Positions 6,487 to 14,334 of a stretch of DNA of 18,740 bases are shown here, piece after piece (position 1 is the first letter of the stretch; every line of letters begins with the position of its first letter). Source of the stretch: JBBQXY01 sp038209195 (GTDB lineage Bacteria > Chloroflexota > Ktedonobacteria > Ktedonobacterales > Ktedonobacteraceae); the NCBI GenBank assembly GCA_038209195.1, contig JBBQXY010000119.1:1-18740 (forward strand). Direction: 5' to 3'. A program made the position numbers and the translations under genes. The notes under the pieces are model-generated. The model worked only from the letters and a program-made list of their open reading frames with translations. It was not told the origin of the DNA and made no database searches.

Positions 6487-7986
6487 TCAGGAGTTGCCGG
6501 GTGCTTCCCACAACCAGCGCAGTGCATTCAAACGCGATGGCGGCGGCATAACATTACGTTGCGGCGGTCGAGCCTTCCTCTGTGAGCGCGTATGGGAACG
6601 TGTGCTAGTAGTGTGAGAATTTCCCTTCTCTTCTTCGCTGGCGTCGAAGAGGTCAAGAAACCGATTGACGCTCTGCGCCACGCCCTCTACCATCAGAAAA
6701 CCCGATGGCTTTACCGCGTCGCCCACCATATACAGGCCCTGAACAGCGGTCTCAGCAGCAACATCCTCACCCTGCGCGATACGATTCACTGGCCATTCAC
6801 CACGGTACGCACTGATCGTCAAAATGCGGCAATGCTGCTCAAAGGTCTCGCCAAACAGCGTACGCAAATCGGCCAGTGCCAGCGCCTTCTCCTCCTCCAG
6901 ATTGGCACTCTGCATGACCTGGAAGCTGATAACCAGGTGTTTTCCAGCGGGAGCCAAGTGCGGATCGCAGTTAGTAGGCTGTACGATACCAGCAATGCGC
7001 TCCGTATCTAGGCAATACATAATCCCTTTATGTGGAATCAACGAAACATCGCTGAGCATATGTACCTTGAGACCGATGGCTTCTTGCAGCGTATCTCGTT
7101 CATCGCCCTCATCAACATCGTGTTGGGATGCCACTGCACGCTGTTGCTTGAGCACTTGAGCCTGCGTTACCTGGCGATTATGCAACAAAGCATCGGTGGC
7201 CCGCGGCCCAATATCGCTAACGACCAAGGGCGCGTAGTGTACCACCTCCTCGCCACTCGCTTTATCTCGCACACGCACACCGCTCACATGCCCATCTTCC
7301 GCCAGAATCTGTAGCACGTCCTGCCGCAAACAAAGTTCTGCCCCCTGTGCGCGCAGTCGCTGCTCTAGCTCGCCTATTAAGGCGGCACACCCTCCGCGTA
7401 CGATACCGGGAGCACCGAAACGAAACATATTTTTGGTCGTATGTATCACTTCTAAAGTCGAAACCTGATGCAGTTCAAGGCTGAGCGCAAAACGCGAGAT
7501 ACGCTCAAAGAACGCAACTAACTCTCGATTGCGCTTGACATCGATATGCCGAGCCAGCCAGACATCAAACGGTAGCTCGCGTTCTGCTAGCGGTAATGTG
7601 TGGAAAAACATCAAGTATCCTACACGCGTAAACCAGAAAAATTGACGCAGCCCCAGAAACTTGAAGACGCCCAGCAAGCCGCGTGAGCGCACCTGCTTGC
7701 CGTGAACGTGAAAAGAGCCAAAAACATCGGCATCAAAAAAATGATGGGGAATATGCAGATGGCGCAGCATCCTTGCCAAGACGCCGCTACTGCCAAAGGG
7801 AACCATATGCACTGCCCCAGTACTTACCTGCACTCCTTGAAATGTCTTGGCGGTGAAACGACCACCACTATGCGGCAGCCGCTCCAACACCACGACACGC
7901 TTCTTACGCTGCACCAACTGTGCCGCACTGAGTAATCCGCCTAAGCCCGCACCAATAATAATCGCGTCATATCTCGAATCTTGCAT
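6487..7986 (-). CDS. CrtI-like NAD(P)/FAD-dependent oxidoreductase
   Basis: 499 residues from the chosen start. The N-terminus has the dinucleotide-binding fold 'YDAIIIGAGLGGLLSAA' (GxGxxG at ~12-17), with an acidic residue ending the second strand ('VVVLER') and 'GGR' beyond it. The C-terminal FAD motif 'LYMVGDAVKPSGF' lies at ~421. This layout is that of the phytoene desaturase/carotenoid isomerase/retinol saturase superfamily, but the substrate cannot be told. No phytoene synthase is nearby, so a carotenoid role is unproven. A basic Ser/Thr/Arg/Pro-rich tail of about 55 residues follows the FAD domain. The frame is open 27 codons further upstream, but that part is made of dispersed repeat and a 12-base tandem repeat. 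ATG 7986 with GGGGATAGG before it fits the family start better. Confidence 0.85.
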   Translation of the reverse strand: MQDSRYDAIIIGAGLGGLLSAAQLVQRKKRVVVLERLPHSGGRFTAKTFQGVQVSTGAVHMVPFGSSGVLARMLRHLHIPHHFFDADVFGSFHVHGKQVRSRGLLGVFKFLGLRQFFWFTRVGYLMFFHTLPLAERELPFDVWLARHIDVKRNRELVAFFERISRFALSLELHQVSTLEVIHTTKNMFRFGAPGIVRGGCAALIGELEQRLRAQGAELCLRQDVLQILAEDGHVSGVRVRDKASGEEVVHYAPLVVSDIGPRATDALLHNRQVTQAQVLKQQRAVASQHDVDEGDERDTLQEAIGLKVHMLSDVSLIPHKGIMYCLDTERIAGIVQPTNCDPHLAPAGKHLVISFQVMQSANLEEEKALALADLRTLFGETFEQHCRILTISAYRGEWPVNRIAQGEDVAAETAVQGLYMVGDAVKPSGFLMVEGVAQSVNRFLDLFDASEEEKGNSHTTSTRSHTRSQRKARPPQRNVMPPPSRLNALRWLWEAPGNS

Positions 7987-7991
7987 GAACC

Positions 7992-8078
7992 TATCCCCAG
8001 ACGTATCCCCGGATGTATCGTTTGTCATTCTGAGGCCGCACTTCCCTTTGTCATTCTGAGTCCGCAACCGAAGAATCT
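7992..8078. repeat. Two copies of a TTTGTCATTCTGAG dispersed repeat plus a 12-base tandem
   Basis: TTTGTCATTCTGAG occurs at 8021-8034 and 8047-8060, the second copy running on to GAAGAATCT (8070-8078). Beside them, two near-identical 12-base units beginning TATCCCC lie at 7992-8003 and 8004-8015. The same dispersed repeat recurs at 9481. It resembles the 'GTCATTCTGAGCGAAGCGAAGAATC' repeat seen in many unrelated bacterial genomes. Confidence 0.8.
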
Positions 8079-9412
8079 ATTCCTTCCCCCATTAAACTGC
8101 GTAGCTGCTTATTGCATTGTTCCAGTGCCTGTAGGAGCGCATCGTATTTCTGCATAATCATATTGACATCAACAGCCTTATCGGCAAAAGACCGCGCATT
8201 ATCGATATCACGCGGATTTCTGATTACGTCTTGTAACATCGTCTGTAACTGTTCCCAATGGACTGCCTCACGGCTCTGGTTGCCATCAAGCACTATCATA
8301 TCCACCTGCTCCGAAACCTGACGCATTCCATCCCGTAACTGGAGAGCCGTTTCACTAACCTCCGTCTGATGCTCCTGCGCTGCTTCATCAGCAGCGTGAA
8401 GTTGTCCTTGCAATACTGTGACCTGGCTATTGAGGGCCGAGGCCGCGCTGATCAGCGCAGCAATGTTCGGTAAAGGATGGGCTAGATGACTAAAACGTTG
8501 CATGGTTACTCCTGTTGTAACATCGGTAGATACGGCAGGCGGTGGTGGTGGTGGCACTTCTATTGCCGACGCCTCTGATTGCACTGGAATAGCAGATTGT
8601 TGGGATGTATCGTGGTTGTCCGCTACAGCAGAAGTATCGGGTTCTAGCACATGCTCCGGCACATAGACAGTGGACGCGGGTTGTCTATATGCTTGTGGCA
8701 TACCCTGTATACCATTCTCACCGTTCTGATCCCACTTCCATGTAGAAGTACGAGCTTCGTCCGGCTCCTCCTGCTGTTCGCCTTGATCGCCGAAAGCACC
8801 ATTTTCAACATTTGGTACGGGGCTAATGCCAATCATTGTCGCCTCCGTAGAAACGCTCATGGGGGCATAATACACCAGCTCATATTCGCCAACGGTGACA
8901 TGATCGCCATCCTTGAGTAAGTGTGGCTGTTGTTTATCAATCTGCTGCCCATTCACACTCGTGCCATTCGAACTACCATTATCAATCAACTGGTAGGTTC
9001 CGTTCTCATGGCGCAAGGTAGCATGGTAACGCGAAATGACCTTATCTTCATCCAGCAGGACAATGTCATTTTCCGGCGCACGCCCAATCGTAGTCACGAC
9101 CTTATCCAGTCCGTAAGAGGTCCCGTTCTGAATTTCTTTCTCTCTATAGGAACTGAGCACAAATTGACCAGGGTTTTCGACAATCCTGCTTTGAGGCGAA
9201 ACCATCACCGTGGCTCCTTCGTAACCACTCTCTTGCTGCCCGCTAGCATAAGAGGTCGCAGTTGGCAGCGCACTACCCAGCATCGTGGCTTCTTCTGCCC
9301 ACTCTGCCTCCACTGTAGGAGGCGCATCGAGGGCCACTAGCGGTTTGCCACAGCTCAAGCAAAAATTATCACCTGGCCTTGTCTCGGCCCCGCAATAAGA
9401 ACATGTACTCAT
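8051..9412 (-). CDS. Zinc-ribbon/FHA domain protein with C-terminal helical module (paralogue 1)
   Basis: 453 residues from ATG 9412. An N-terminal zinc ribbon has Cys4-x2-Cys7 and Cys18-x2-Cys21 ('CSYCGAETRPGDNFCLSCG'). A Pro/Ser-rich spacer leads to an FHA domain (~85-185) with its core residues: 'IGRAPENDI' (Gly110-Arg111), 'SRYHA' (127-131) and 'NGSSNGTSVNG' (145-155). FHA domains bind phosphothreonine, so a Ser/Thr kinase substrate is the likely partner. A Pro-rich linker follows, then about 130 helical, coiled-coil-prone residues ending 'CNKQLRSLMGEG'. Paralogue 2, next door, has the same layout. The last few residues (SSVADSE) are encoded inside a dispersed repeat. An upstream GTG (9424) is possible, but the ATG matches the paralogue's start. 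The cellular role is unknown. Confidence 0.9.
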   Translation of the reverse strand: MSTCSYCGAETRPGDNFCLSCGKPLVALDAPPTVEAEWAEEATMLGSALPTATSYASGQQESGYEGATVMVSPQSRIVENPGQFVLSSYREKEIQNGTSYGLDKVVTTIGRAPENDIVLLDEDKVISRYHATLRHENGTYQLIDNGSSNGTSVNGQQIDKQQPHLLKDGDHVTVGEYELVYYAPMSVSTEATMIGISPVPNVENGAFGDQGEQQEEPDEARTSTWKWDQNGENGIQGMPQAYRQPASTVYVPEHVLEPDTSAVADNHDTSQQSAIPVQSEASAIEVPPPPPPAVSTDVTTGVTMQRFSHLAHPLPNIAALISAASALNSQVTVLQGQLHAADEAAQEHQTEVSETALQLRDGMRQVSEQVDMIVLDGNQSREAVHWEQLQTMLQDVIRNPRDIDNARSFADKAVDVNMIMQKYDALLQALEQCNKQLRSLMGEGIDSSVADSE

Positions 9413-9480
9413 AGTGCTCAACACTCCATTGCGCCGTCTAGACGCACAATCGCTATAGGGGGATCGCTTTCTTGTGCAGC

Positions 9481-9510
9481 TTTGTCATTCTGAGCGAAGC
9501 GAAGAATCTT
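9481..9510. repeat. TTTGTCATTCTGAGCGAAGC dispersed repeat
   Basis: A full copy of the repeat that also flanks the end of the FHA paralogue 1 gene (8047). It contains the short tandem CGAAG-CGAAG and ends GAATCTT. It sits in the gap between the two FHA genes, directly beside a hairpin. Confidence 0.8.
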
Positions 9511-9514
9511 CATA

Positions 9515-9558
9515 TAGTAGGAGGTTCCCATGGGCGATTCCACGGGAACCTCCTACTA
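9515..9558. terminator. Long hairpin after FHA paralogue 2
   Basis: The arms TAGTAGGAGGTTCCC (9515-9529) and 9544-9558 are perfectly complementary. They extend inward past one A-C mismatch by three more pairs, leaving the loop GCGATT. It lies 18 bases beyond the stop of the upstream minus-strand gene. No U-tract is present on either strand. Confidence 0.55.
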
Positions 9559-9576
9559 CATAACACTCGTATGTAG

Positions 9577-11100
9577 TTATTGCTGCCTATCATCACCGAT
9601 CAGGCTACGCAACAGACTGTTGCATTCCGCCAATGTGTTGAGAACACTCTGATGCAATTGGAAGACTTTGTTTAACTCGCGCGCTTTACGAGCCAGTTTG
9701 GTTACATACTCAATGTCACGCGGATTATTCATCACATCTTCCATCAACTGCAGCAGTTCGGCCCAGGCAAGTGCTTCACGATTACGTGCCACGTCGGCAA
9801 TAGTATCATCCATGCGCTCGGAAACGCGGCGCACCCCAGCACGCAACTGGTTCGTGGTCTGTGCCACTTCCGTCTCGTGATTGCGTACGGCTACCTGCGT
9901 CGCGTTCAATTGCTCTTGCAACGACATAACCTGACCGTCCAGAGTTGTGAGGGCCGCGAGCAAGGGAGAGATATCCGGTACGCCCGGCTGCGGTATACTG
10001 GTGAGTCGGTTGAAGGTAACGTTGGCGTCCGACTGCGCAGAAGGCGTATACGTCGCAGATTGCATCATTGGCTGCTGTGGAGCAGACGTCTTTGCCACAG
10101 GAGAAGGAGCGGGTTGGGCGACTGACGGTATTGATGGTGTCGACGCGGCGGCACTGACCGAAGAGTTATTTTGCATTGTCATTGGAGCAGGAACCTGCAC
10201 TTCCTCTGGCTGTGATGTCACTGGTGATGGTTCAACAGGAGTGGCCGGAGCTGGGGCGGGGAGCGCGGATTGACCATTACTATCCGGTATACCGTTGTTT
10301 TCATCCATTGAACGGGTACTAAACTCGTCATTCGAAAGCGAAGTGACAAGATCATCTTCACGAGTACGATAGGTCAACTCTTGTCCCAGATTGGGATTAT
10401 ATGGAACAGAGACAGTGGGCATGTCCGCAAACATGCTTTCCGATGAGGCGGTAGAATTGCTTCCGCGGAAGATTAGTTCATGCTCACCAATACCAATATG
10501 GTCGCCATCTTGCAACTCATGGCTAGAGGCCTCATCCAATTGCTGCCCATTGACAAACGTCCCATTCGCACTATGTTCGTCATGCAATACATACTTGCCG
10601 TTGCTATAGTTCACCGTGGCATGGCGGCGCGAAGTAAGCTTGTCCTTGGACAGCAGAATATCACTATTGGGAGCCCGCCCAATCGAAATCTCAGACTTCT
10701 CCAAAGGATATTCCTGCAAAACATCACCATTATCAGCACGGAGGATAAATTTGGCAGCATGCTCAATCGCGGGCGAAGCAGTTTGCACCGCACCTTGCGG
10801 GGGACTCAAGGTTGTTGGCAGTTCCTCAGCACTGTTGTTACTAGCAATCGTTGGCATAGCTGGATCAAGCCAACTCGGCTGTGCAGATGCTGCTGCGGTA
10901 GGTACCTGATATGGCGATTGTACTTGCGCTTGCGGCTGCCCCCAGCCATCCTGCGAAGGAATAGTGGCATCGCCCATGCCAGGTGCCTGCTGTTGTTGAG
11001 GAGAGGGAGTCGCAGAAAGCAGGCGATTGCCACAACTCAAGCAAAAATTATCCCCGGGCCGAGTTTCGGCACCACAATAGGGACATGTACTATTCATCAT
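9577..11100 (-). CDS. Zinc-ribbon/FHA domain protein with C-terminal helical module (paralogue 2)
   Basis: 507 residues. Zinc ribbon Cys6-x2-Cys9 and Cys20-x2-Cys23 at the N-terminus, then a Gln/Pro/Ala-rich linker. The FHA domain (~115-215) has 'IGRAPNSDI' (Gly141-Arg142), 'SRRHA' (157-161) and 'HSANGTFVNG' (176-185), all core residues kept. A second linker (~220-370) is rich in Pro, Ala and Ser. The last ~135 residues are helical with heptad-like spacing, including 'NNPRDIEYVTKLARKARELNKVF' and ending 'CNSLLRSLIGDD'. The ends and the FHA domain align with paralogue 1 while the linkers differ in length and content, so this is an old tandem duplication. The start is ATG 11100, seven bases after GGGAGGAAC; eleven in-frame codons upstream lack such a site. 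Probable phosphothreonine-reading scaffold; partner unknown. Confidence 0.92.
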   Translation of the reverse strand: MMNSTCPYCGAETRPGDNFCLSCGNRLLSATPSPQQQQAPGMGDATIPSQDGWGQPQAQVQSPYQVPTAAASAQPSWLDPAMPTIASNNSAEELPTTLSPPQGAVQTASPAIEHAAKFILRADNGDVLQEYPLEKSEISIGRAPNSDILLSKDKLTSRRHATVNYSNGKYVLHDEHSANGTFVNGQQLDEASSHELQDGDHIGIGEHELIFRGSNSTASSESMFADMPTVSVPYNPNLGQELTYRTREDDLVTSLSNDEFSTRSMDENNGIPDSNGQSALPAPAPATPVEPSPVTSQPEEVQVPAPMTMQNNSSVSAAASTPSIPSVAQPAPSPVAKTSAPQQPMMQSATYTPSAQSDANVTFNRLTSIPQPGVPDISPLLAALTTLDGQVMSLQEQLNATQVAVRNHETEVAQTTNQLRAGVRRVSERMDDTIADVARNREALAWAELLQLMEDVMNNPRDIEYVTKLARKARELNKVFQLHQSVLNTLAECNSLLRSLIGDDRQQ

Positions 11101-11193
11101 AGAAGTTCCTCCCTGTGTATGGTACGCTGCCAAACAGCACGTACTTACAAAAAACTGTTGCCATTATAGCAGAAACGAACGTGCAGAGTCGAG

Positions 11194-11237
11194 AGGCAAG
11201 AAAGAGAGAGGCAACATATTTCCTCTCTTCCTTGCCT
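11194..11237. terminator. Hairpin after the lipoprotein gene
   Basis: AGGCAAG-A-AAGAGAG (from 11194) pairs with CTCTCTT-C-CTTGCCT (to 11237), 14 pairs with one internal mismatch. It begins five bases past the stop of the minus-strand lipoprotein gene. There is no U-tract after the stem. Confidence 0.5.
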
Positions 11238-11241
11238 TAGC

Positions 11242-12012
11242 CTACGAAGTTGCCGGTACCCAATTTACATTGGGTTGGAGCCCATCAAAAAATTGTTTTA
11301 AGGCAGTTTCACTGCCTCGTGCAGAAAAAACGATGTTCGTCGTATCTCTTGCGCCAGTGCAGAGCATCAATGGTACTTGTGTCGCGCTAGCCGTCGCTGC
11401 GGGTGTGCCAGAGGACGTTTTCGTGGCCTCTTTAGAAACGGTACACTGGAAATTAGAAGTGGTGGTACGCATAGGAGCCTCCGATAGGCTAATAGGAGTC
11501 CCATCTACGAGCTGATAACCAATGATAAAGTTACCGCCAAAGATGGGATCGTGCAATGTACCATACGCGCTTACCAGACAAGCAGTTCGCGGCAACGTGG
11601 ATGGCAGATAGGTTGTAAAACCAAGATTTGGCGCAACCTGTGACCAATCCGTCACGGTAGTAGGAGAGAGCCCCGTCGCGGGTGTCGCGGTTGGCGTACT
11701 GCCAACCGTAGACGTCGCGCCAGGAGTAGCTCCCGTTGTCGCTGTAGCAGTAGGGGTAGCACTGCTTCCGCCAGGCGTAACGGTCACTGGAGCATGTTCG
11801 TCACGAAAAACTATAAACGGTTTATTGCACCAATGGAGCTTTGACAAAGCGACTTGTGACGGTGTAGACTGCGCCGTTGGCGTTGCACTCCCACCAACAC
11901 TAAAAACGGAGCATGAGACCAGAAAAAAATTAGACATTAGGAAGCCAATGAAAAGACTCAGCCACACCTGTCGCCGATGCACTACACCAGCACAGTGCTG
12001 CGCTACAAACAT
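11242..12012 (-). CDS. Predicted lipoprotein with Thr/Pro-rich linker
   Basis: 256 residues. The N-terminus is basic ('HRRQ'), then a hydrophobic stretch (~17-32) ends in the lipobox 'LVSC', giving Cys34 as the predicted lipidated residue after signal cleavage. Next comes a short Thr/Pro/Ser segment, a small conserved-looking block with a Trp-Cys pair, and a second Thr/Pro/Ala/Gly linker (~78-115). The C-terminal globular part (~120-256) contains 'LPSTLPRTACLVSAYGTLHDPIFGGNFIIGYQ' in overlapping pieces, then three further Cys. Such linkers are common in exported Chloroflexota proteins. I do not recognise the globular domain. The ATG follows AAGGAG by seven bases. It is the first gene of the minus-strand run and is divergent from dnaA across a repeat-filled gap. 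Confidence 0.85.
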   Translation of the reverse strand: MFVAQHCAGVVHRRQVWLSLFIGFLMSNFFLVSCSVFSVGGSATPTAQSTPSQVALSKLHWCNKPFIVFRDEHAPVTVTPGGSSATPTATATTGATPGATSTVGSTPTATPATGLSPTTVTDWSQVAPNLGFTTYLPSTLPRTACLVSAYGTLHDPIFGGNFIIGYQLVDGTPISLSEAPMRTTTSNFQCTVSKEATKTSSGTPAATASATQVPLMLCTGARDTTNIVFSARGSETALKQFFDGLQPNVNWVPATS

Positions 12013-12117
12013 AAATCAACTCCTTCACAACCCAACACGGGTCCATTCACTACCCCCCATAAGGACGCGATGATACCCAAATTGCTCTTTTGGCCCAGTA
12101 CTTTGTGATCTTCAATG

Positions 12118-12284
12118 GAAAAGCAGGGATGCAAGGGGCGCCACCCCTTGTCTGGGTTCTAGGGCTGCGCCCTAGTCCTCCCTCCCTCTCCTGAAAAGCA
12201 GGGATGCAAGGGGCACCACCCCTTGTCTGGGTTCTAGGGCTGCGCCCTAGTCCTCCCTCTCTCTCCTGCCGCCGAAGGCGGCAA
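12118..12284. repeat. Composite palindromic repeat, two tandem copies (75-base period)
   Basis: Copy 1 starts at 12118 and copy 2 at 12193. Each holds CAAGGGGC...CCCCTTG, then CTGGGTTCTAGGGC-TGC-GCCCTAG, then a CT-rich tract (TCCTCCCTC). After copy 2 a third palindrome, TGCCGCC-GAA-GGCGGCA (12267-12283), closes the unit. The same element occurs at 15481-15698. It fills much of the 12013-12662 gap between the lipoprotein gene and dnaA. Confidence 0.9.
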
Positions 12285-12458
12285 GTCCAATGAAGAGAAA
12301 CAAAACACTAGTATAGCGTAAAAATGAGCGAGAAAATATGAACTAGCTCTCAAATTTGCTATCAGCCTGTCTGCATCTTCAACCATATAACGAACAAACT
12401 CAAAATTATAACGAATAGAGGTGAAACGTCTATTACCATAGTAACGCGCTCTATCCAT
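12234..12458 (-). CDS. Possible 74-residue protein running into a repeat (doubtful)
   Basis: An ATG at 12456-12458 is preceded by GAGGGG about ten bases away. The first ~55 residues ('MDRARYYGNRRFTSIRYNFE...') include a short hydrophobic stretch. The last ~18 codons are the reverse strand of the palindromic repeat, which is unlikely to be coding in origin. Base use is more AT-rich than in neighbouring genes. It could be a remnant truncated by repeat arrival or a chance frame. Confidence 0.2.
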   Translation of the reverse strand: MDRARYYGNRRFTSIRYNFEFVRYMVEDADRLIANLRASSYFLAHFYAILVFCFSSLDLPPSAAGERGRTRAQP

Positions 12459-12479
12459 GGAATCTACACCCCTCGGCCC

Positions 12480-12537
12480 ACAATGGTACTAAAAGAGGAC
12501 TTTACAGCGTTTGAATTTAGTGCTACCATTGTCCTCT
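12480..12537 (+). promoter_or_regulatory. Inverted repeats with pseudoknot-like order upstream of dnaA
   Basis: ACAATGGTA+CTAAA (12480-12493) is complementary to TTTAG+TACCATTGT (12516-12532) apart from a three-base bulge. AGAGG (12494-12498) in the loop is complementary to CCTCT (12533-12537) just past the stem. The order of arms is that of an H-type pseudoknot if transcribed. It could equally be a protein-binding palindrome. I saw no DnaA box (TTATNCACA) between here and the gene, and no convincing promoter. Confidence 0.35.
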
Positions 12538-12662
12538 GCTATCAAAAAACAGATCTATACATGAGCTTTTTGTCCTGGTTACCTGTAGACTCATTACTAC
12601 ATGTTAAATGCATAATTTTGCCATACAATACACCGAGTTTGGTTTTCTAAGAGGTAGTGCGT

Positions 12663-14231
12663 GTGAATGCGAAACAAATTTGGCAAACAACAATAGAACG
12701 ACTGCAAACAAAAGTCCAACCAGCCGTCTTTACGACCTGGTTTCAAGGTACCTCTGCCCACTCTTTCCAGAATGGTATCTTTGTGGTACGCGTCCCCACC
12801 ACGTTTGCCAAAGCTCACCTCGAAGGACGCTTCATCGATTTGATTCGCTCCCTCCTCGCAGAAATCACTGGCGGCCCGGTAGAGGTACAATTTGTGGTGG
12901 CAAAAGATGGCGCACAGCAGCAGGAAAACGACGCGCCTGAAAATCATATACCCTCGACAAAACGACCCTATCGCCTTCCTAAAAATCGCCCTGTCTCCCT
13001 ACAAAGACACCAGCAAGCCGCGGAGCCTGACGACGACGAAGAGTCGACTATCCTGCCAGTGGCAATGAACTCCACCTCACCAACTATTGCCCGCTCCACC
13101 GCCCATCGGGGCACAGATAACCACGACCAACAACGAGAAGATGAACAGGCATTCGATGACGCGCCAGCCCAGCAAATAATCTTCGAAGGATTGCCACCAC
13201 GCAAGGGTGAGGGCCTACTCAATCCGCGCTACACCTTTGATGCCTTCATTGTCGGCAAATCAAACCAGTTGGCCCACGCCGCCTCCCTAGCCGTCGCAGA
13301 CAATCCCGGCCATATCTATAATCCGCTCTTTTTCTATGGAGGAGTCGGCCTCGGTAAAACCCATCTGCTCCACGCCATTGGTCACACAGGCGAGTTGGCT
13401 GGCCTGAACGTGCTCTATGTGACCTCGGAAAAGTTTACGAATGAGATCATCAACGCGATCCGCTATCAAAAAACAGAAGAGTTTCGCACCAAATATCGTC
13501 AAATTGACATATTACTGGTGGACGATATCCAGTTTATCGCAGGCAAAGAGTCGACCGAAGAAGAATTTTTCCATACCTTCAATACCCTCTATGATGCAAA
13601 TAAACAGATTGTCGTCACCAGCGACCGACCACCCAAGGCCATTCATAGCCTGCAAGACCGTCTGCGTTCACGTTTTGAATGGGGTTTGCTGGCTGATGTC
13701 CAAGCCCCAGTCTATGAGCACCGCCTGGCAATCTTACGCGCCAAATCCGAAACACTGCGTTTTGTCGTGCCTGATTCCGTTATCGAATATATTGCCCGGC
13801 CCGAGTGTAGCAGCGTGCGCGAACTAGAAGGCTCGCTCAACCGTGTCATCGCCTATGCCACCCTGCATGATGCACCCCTCTCGATGAGCCTGGCCGCCAA
13901 AGCGTTAGAACACCTCTATTCCGAGCCAAAGTCACTCGCAAACCTGACAATTCAGGAAGTTCTCGACGGCGTTTGTAAATTCTACAACGTTGACGCCGAA
14001 CGCCTGAAAGGGAAACAACGTGATCGCGATATCTCCTGGCCGCGTCAGGTAGCAATGTATGTGATGCGCGAAGAGACCAATGCCTCTCTCTTCCAAATTG
14101 GCGCAGCCCTTGGCGGTCGTGACCACACCACCATCATTCATGGCTGCGAGAAAGTCCACTCCGAGATCATCAACAATGATCGTATTCGCCGTGAAATCGC
14201 AACCTTACTCGAAACCATACGGCAACACTAA
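12663..14231 (+). CDS. dnaA: Chromosomal replication initiator DnaA
   Basis: 522 residues from the chosen GTG. Domain I (~1-85) has 'QIWQTTIERLQTKVQPAVFTTWF'-type sequence. A variable, charged linker (domain II, ~88-175) follows. Domain III is the AAA+ module with 'NPRYTFDAFIVGKSN', Walker A 'GGVGLGKTH' (Lys232), Walker B 'ILLVDDIQF' (Asp287-Asp288) and the 'LQDRLRSRFEWGL' arginine-finger box. Domain IV ends with the DNA-binding signature 'GRDHTTIIHGCEKV' (~485-498). All key residues are present, so it should bind ATP and DnaA boxes. Start choice: GTG 12657 is too close to AAGAGGT, while GTG 12663 is eight bases from GAGG. Unlike the common dnaA-dnaN order, the next gene encodes a small membrane protein. 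Confidence 0.97.
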   Translation: MNAKQIWQTTIERLQTKVQPAVFTTWFQGTSAHSFQNGIFVVRVPTTFAKAHLEGRFIDLIRSLLAEITGGPVEVQFVVAKDGAQQQENDAPENHIPSTKRPYRLPKNRPVSLQRHQQAAEPDDDEESTILPVAMNSTSPTIARSTAHRGTDNHDQQREDEQAFDDAPAQQIIFEGLPPRKGEGLLNPRYTFDAFIVGKSNQLAHAASLAVADNPGHIYNPLFFYGGVGLGKTHLLHAIGHTGELAGLNVLYVTSEKFTNEIINAIRYQKTEEFRTKYRQIDILLVDDIQFIAGKESTEEEFFHTFNTLYDANKQIVVTSDRPPKAIHSLQDRLRSRFEWGLLADVQAPVYEHRLAILRAKSETLRFVVPDSVIEYIARPECSSVRELEGSLNRVIAYATLHDAPLSMSLAAKALEHLYSEPKSLANLTIQEVLDGVCKFYNVDAERLKGKQRDRDISWPRQVAMYVMREETNASLFQIGAALGGRDHTTIIHGCEKVHSEIINNDRIRREIATLLETIRQH

Positions 14232-14268
14232 AAACTGCTGCCCCTACCCTATTGATCACTTCTTTGGT

Positions 14269-14274
14269 TATAAT
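14269..14274 (+). promoter_or_regulatory. Possible -10 box downstream of dnaA
   Basis: A perfect TATAAT lies 61 bases before the start of the next gene. No -35 hexamer is found at proper distance (TTGATC at 14252 is only 11 bases away). It is a weak call, but it would allow the downstream gene its own promoter. Confidence 0.25.
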
Positions 14275-14334
14275 AATCTTGGACAATCGGTGCAGTGAAT
14301 TGTATTGCACCCCGTTATTTCAGGAGCGATATGC

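Noticed and set aside
6487..7986. Naming the FAD oxidoreductase crtI (phytoene desaturase)
   Set aside because: The superfamily fits, but no carotenoid genes are nearby and the C-terminal tail is unusual, so the substrate is left open.
10480..11169. 229-codon open frame on the plus strand
   Set aside because: It lies entirely opposite the zinc-ribbon/FHA paralogue 2 gene, whose domains are unmistakable. The translated product is low-complexity and lacks a ribosome site.
12118..12284. CRISPR array
   Set aside because: Only two long, palindrome-rich units in direct contact, with no unique spacers of constant length and no cas genes.
12597..12947. 116-codon open frame on the minus strand across the dnaA start
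   Set aside because: It is antisense to DnaA domain I, has no clear ribosome site, and its product resembles nothing.
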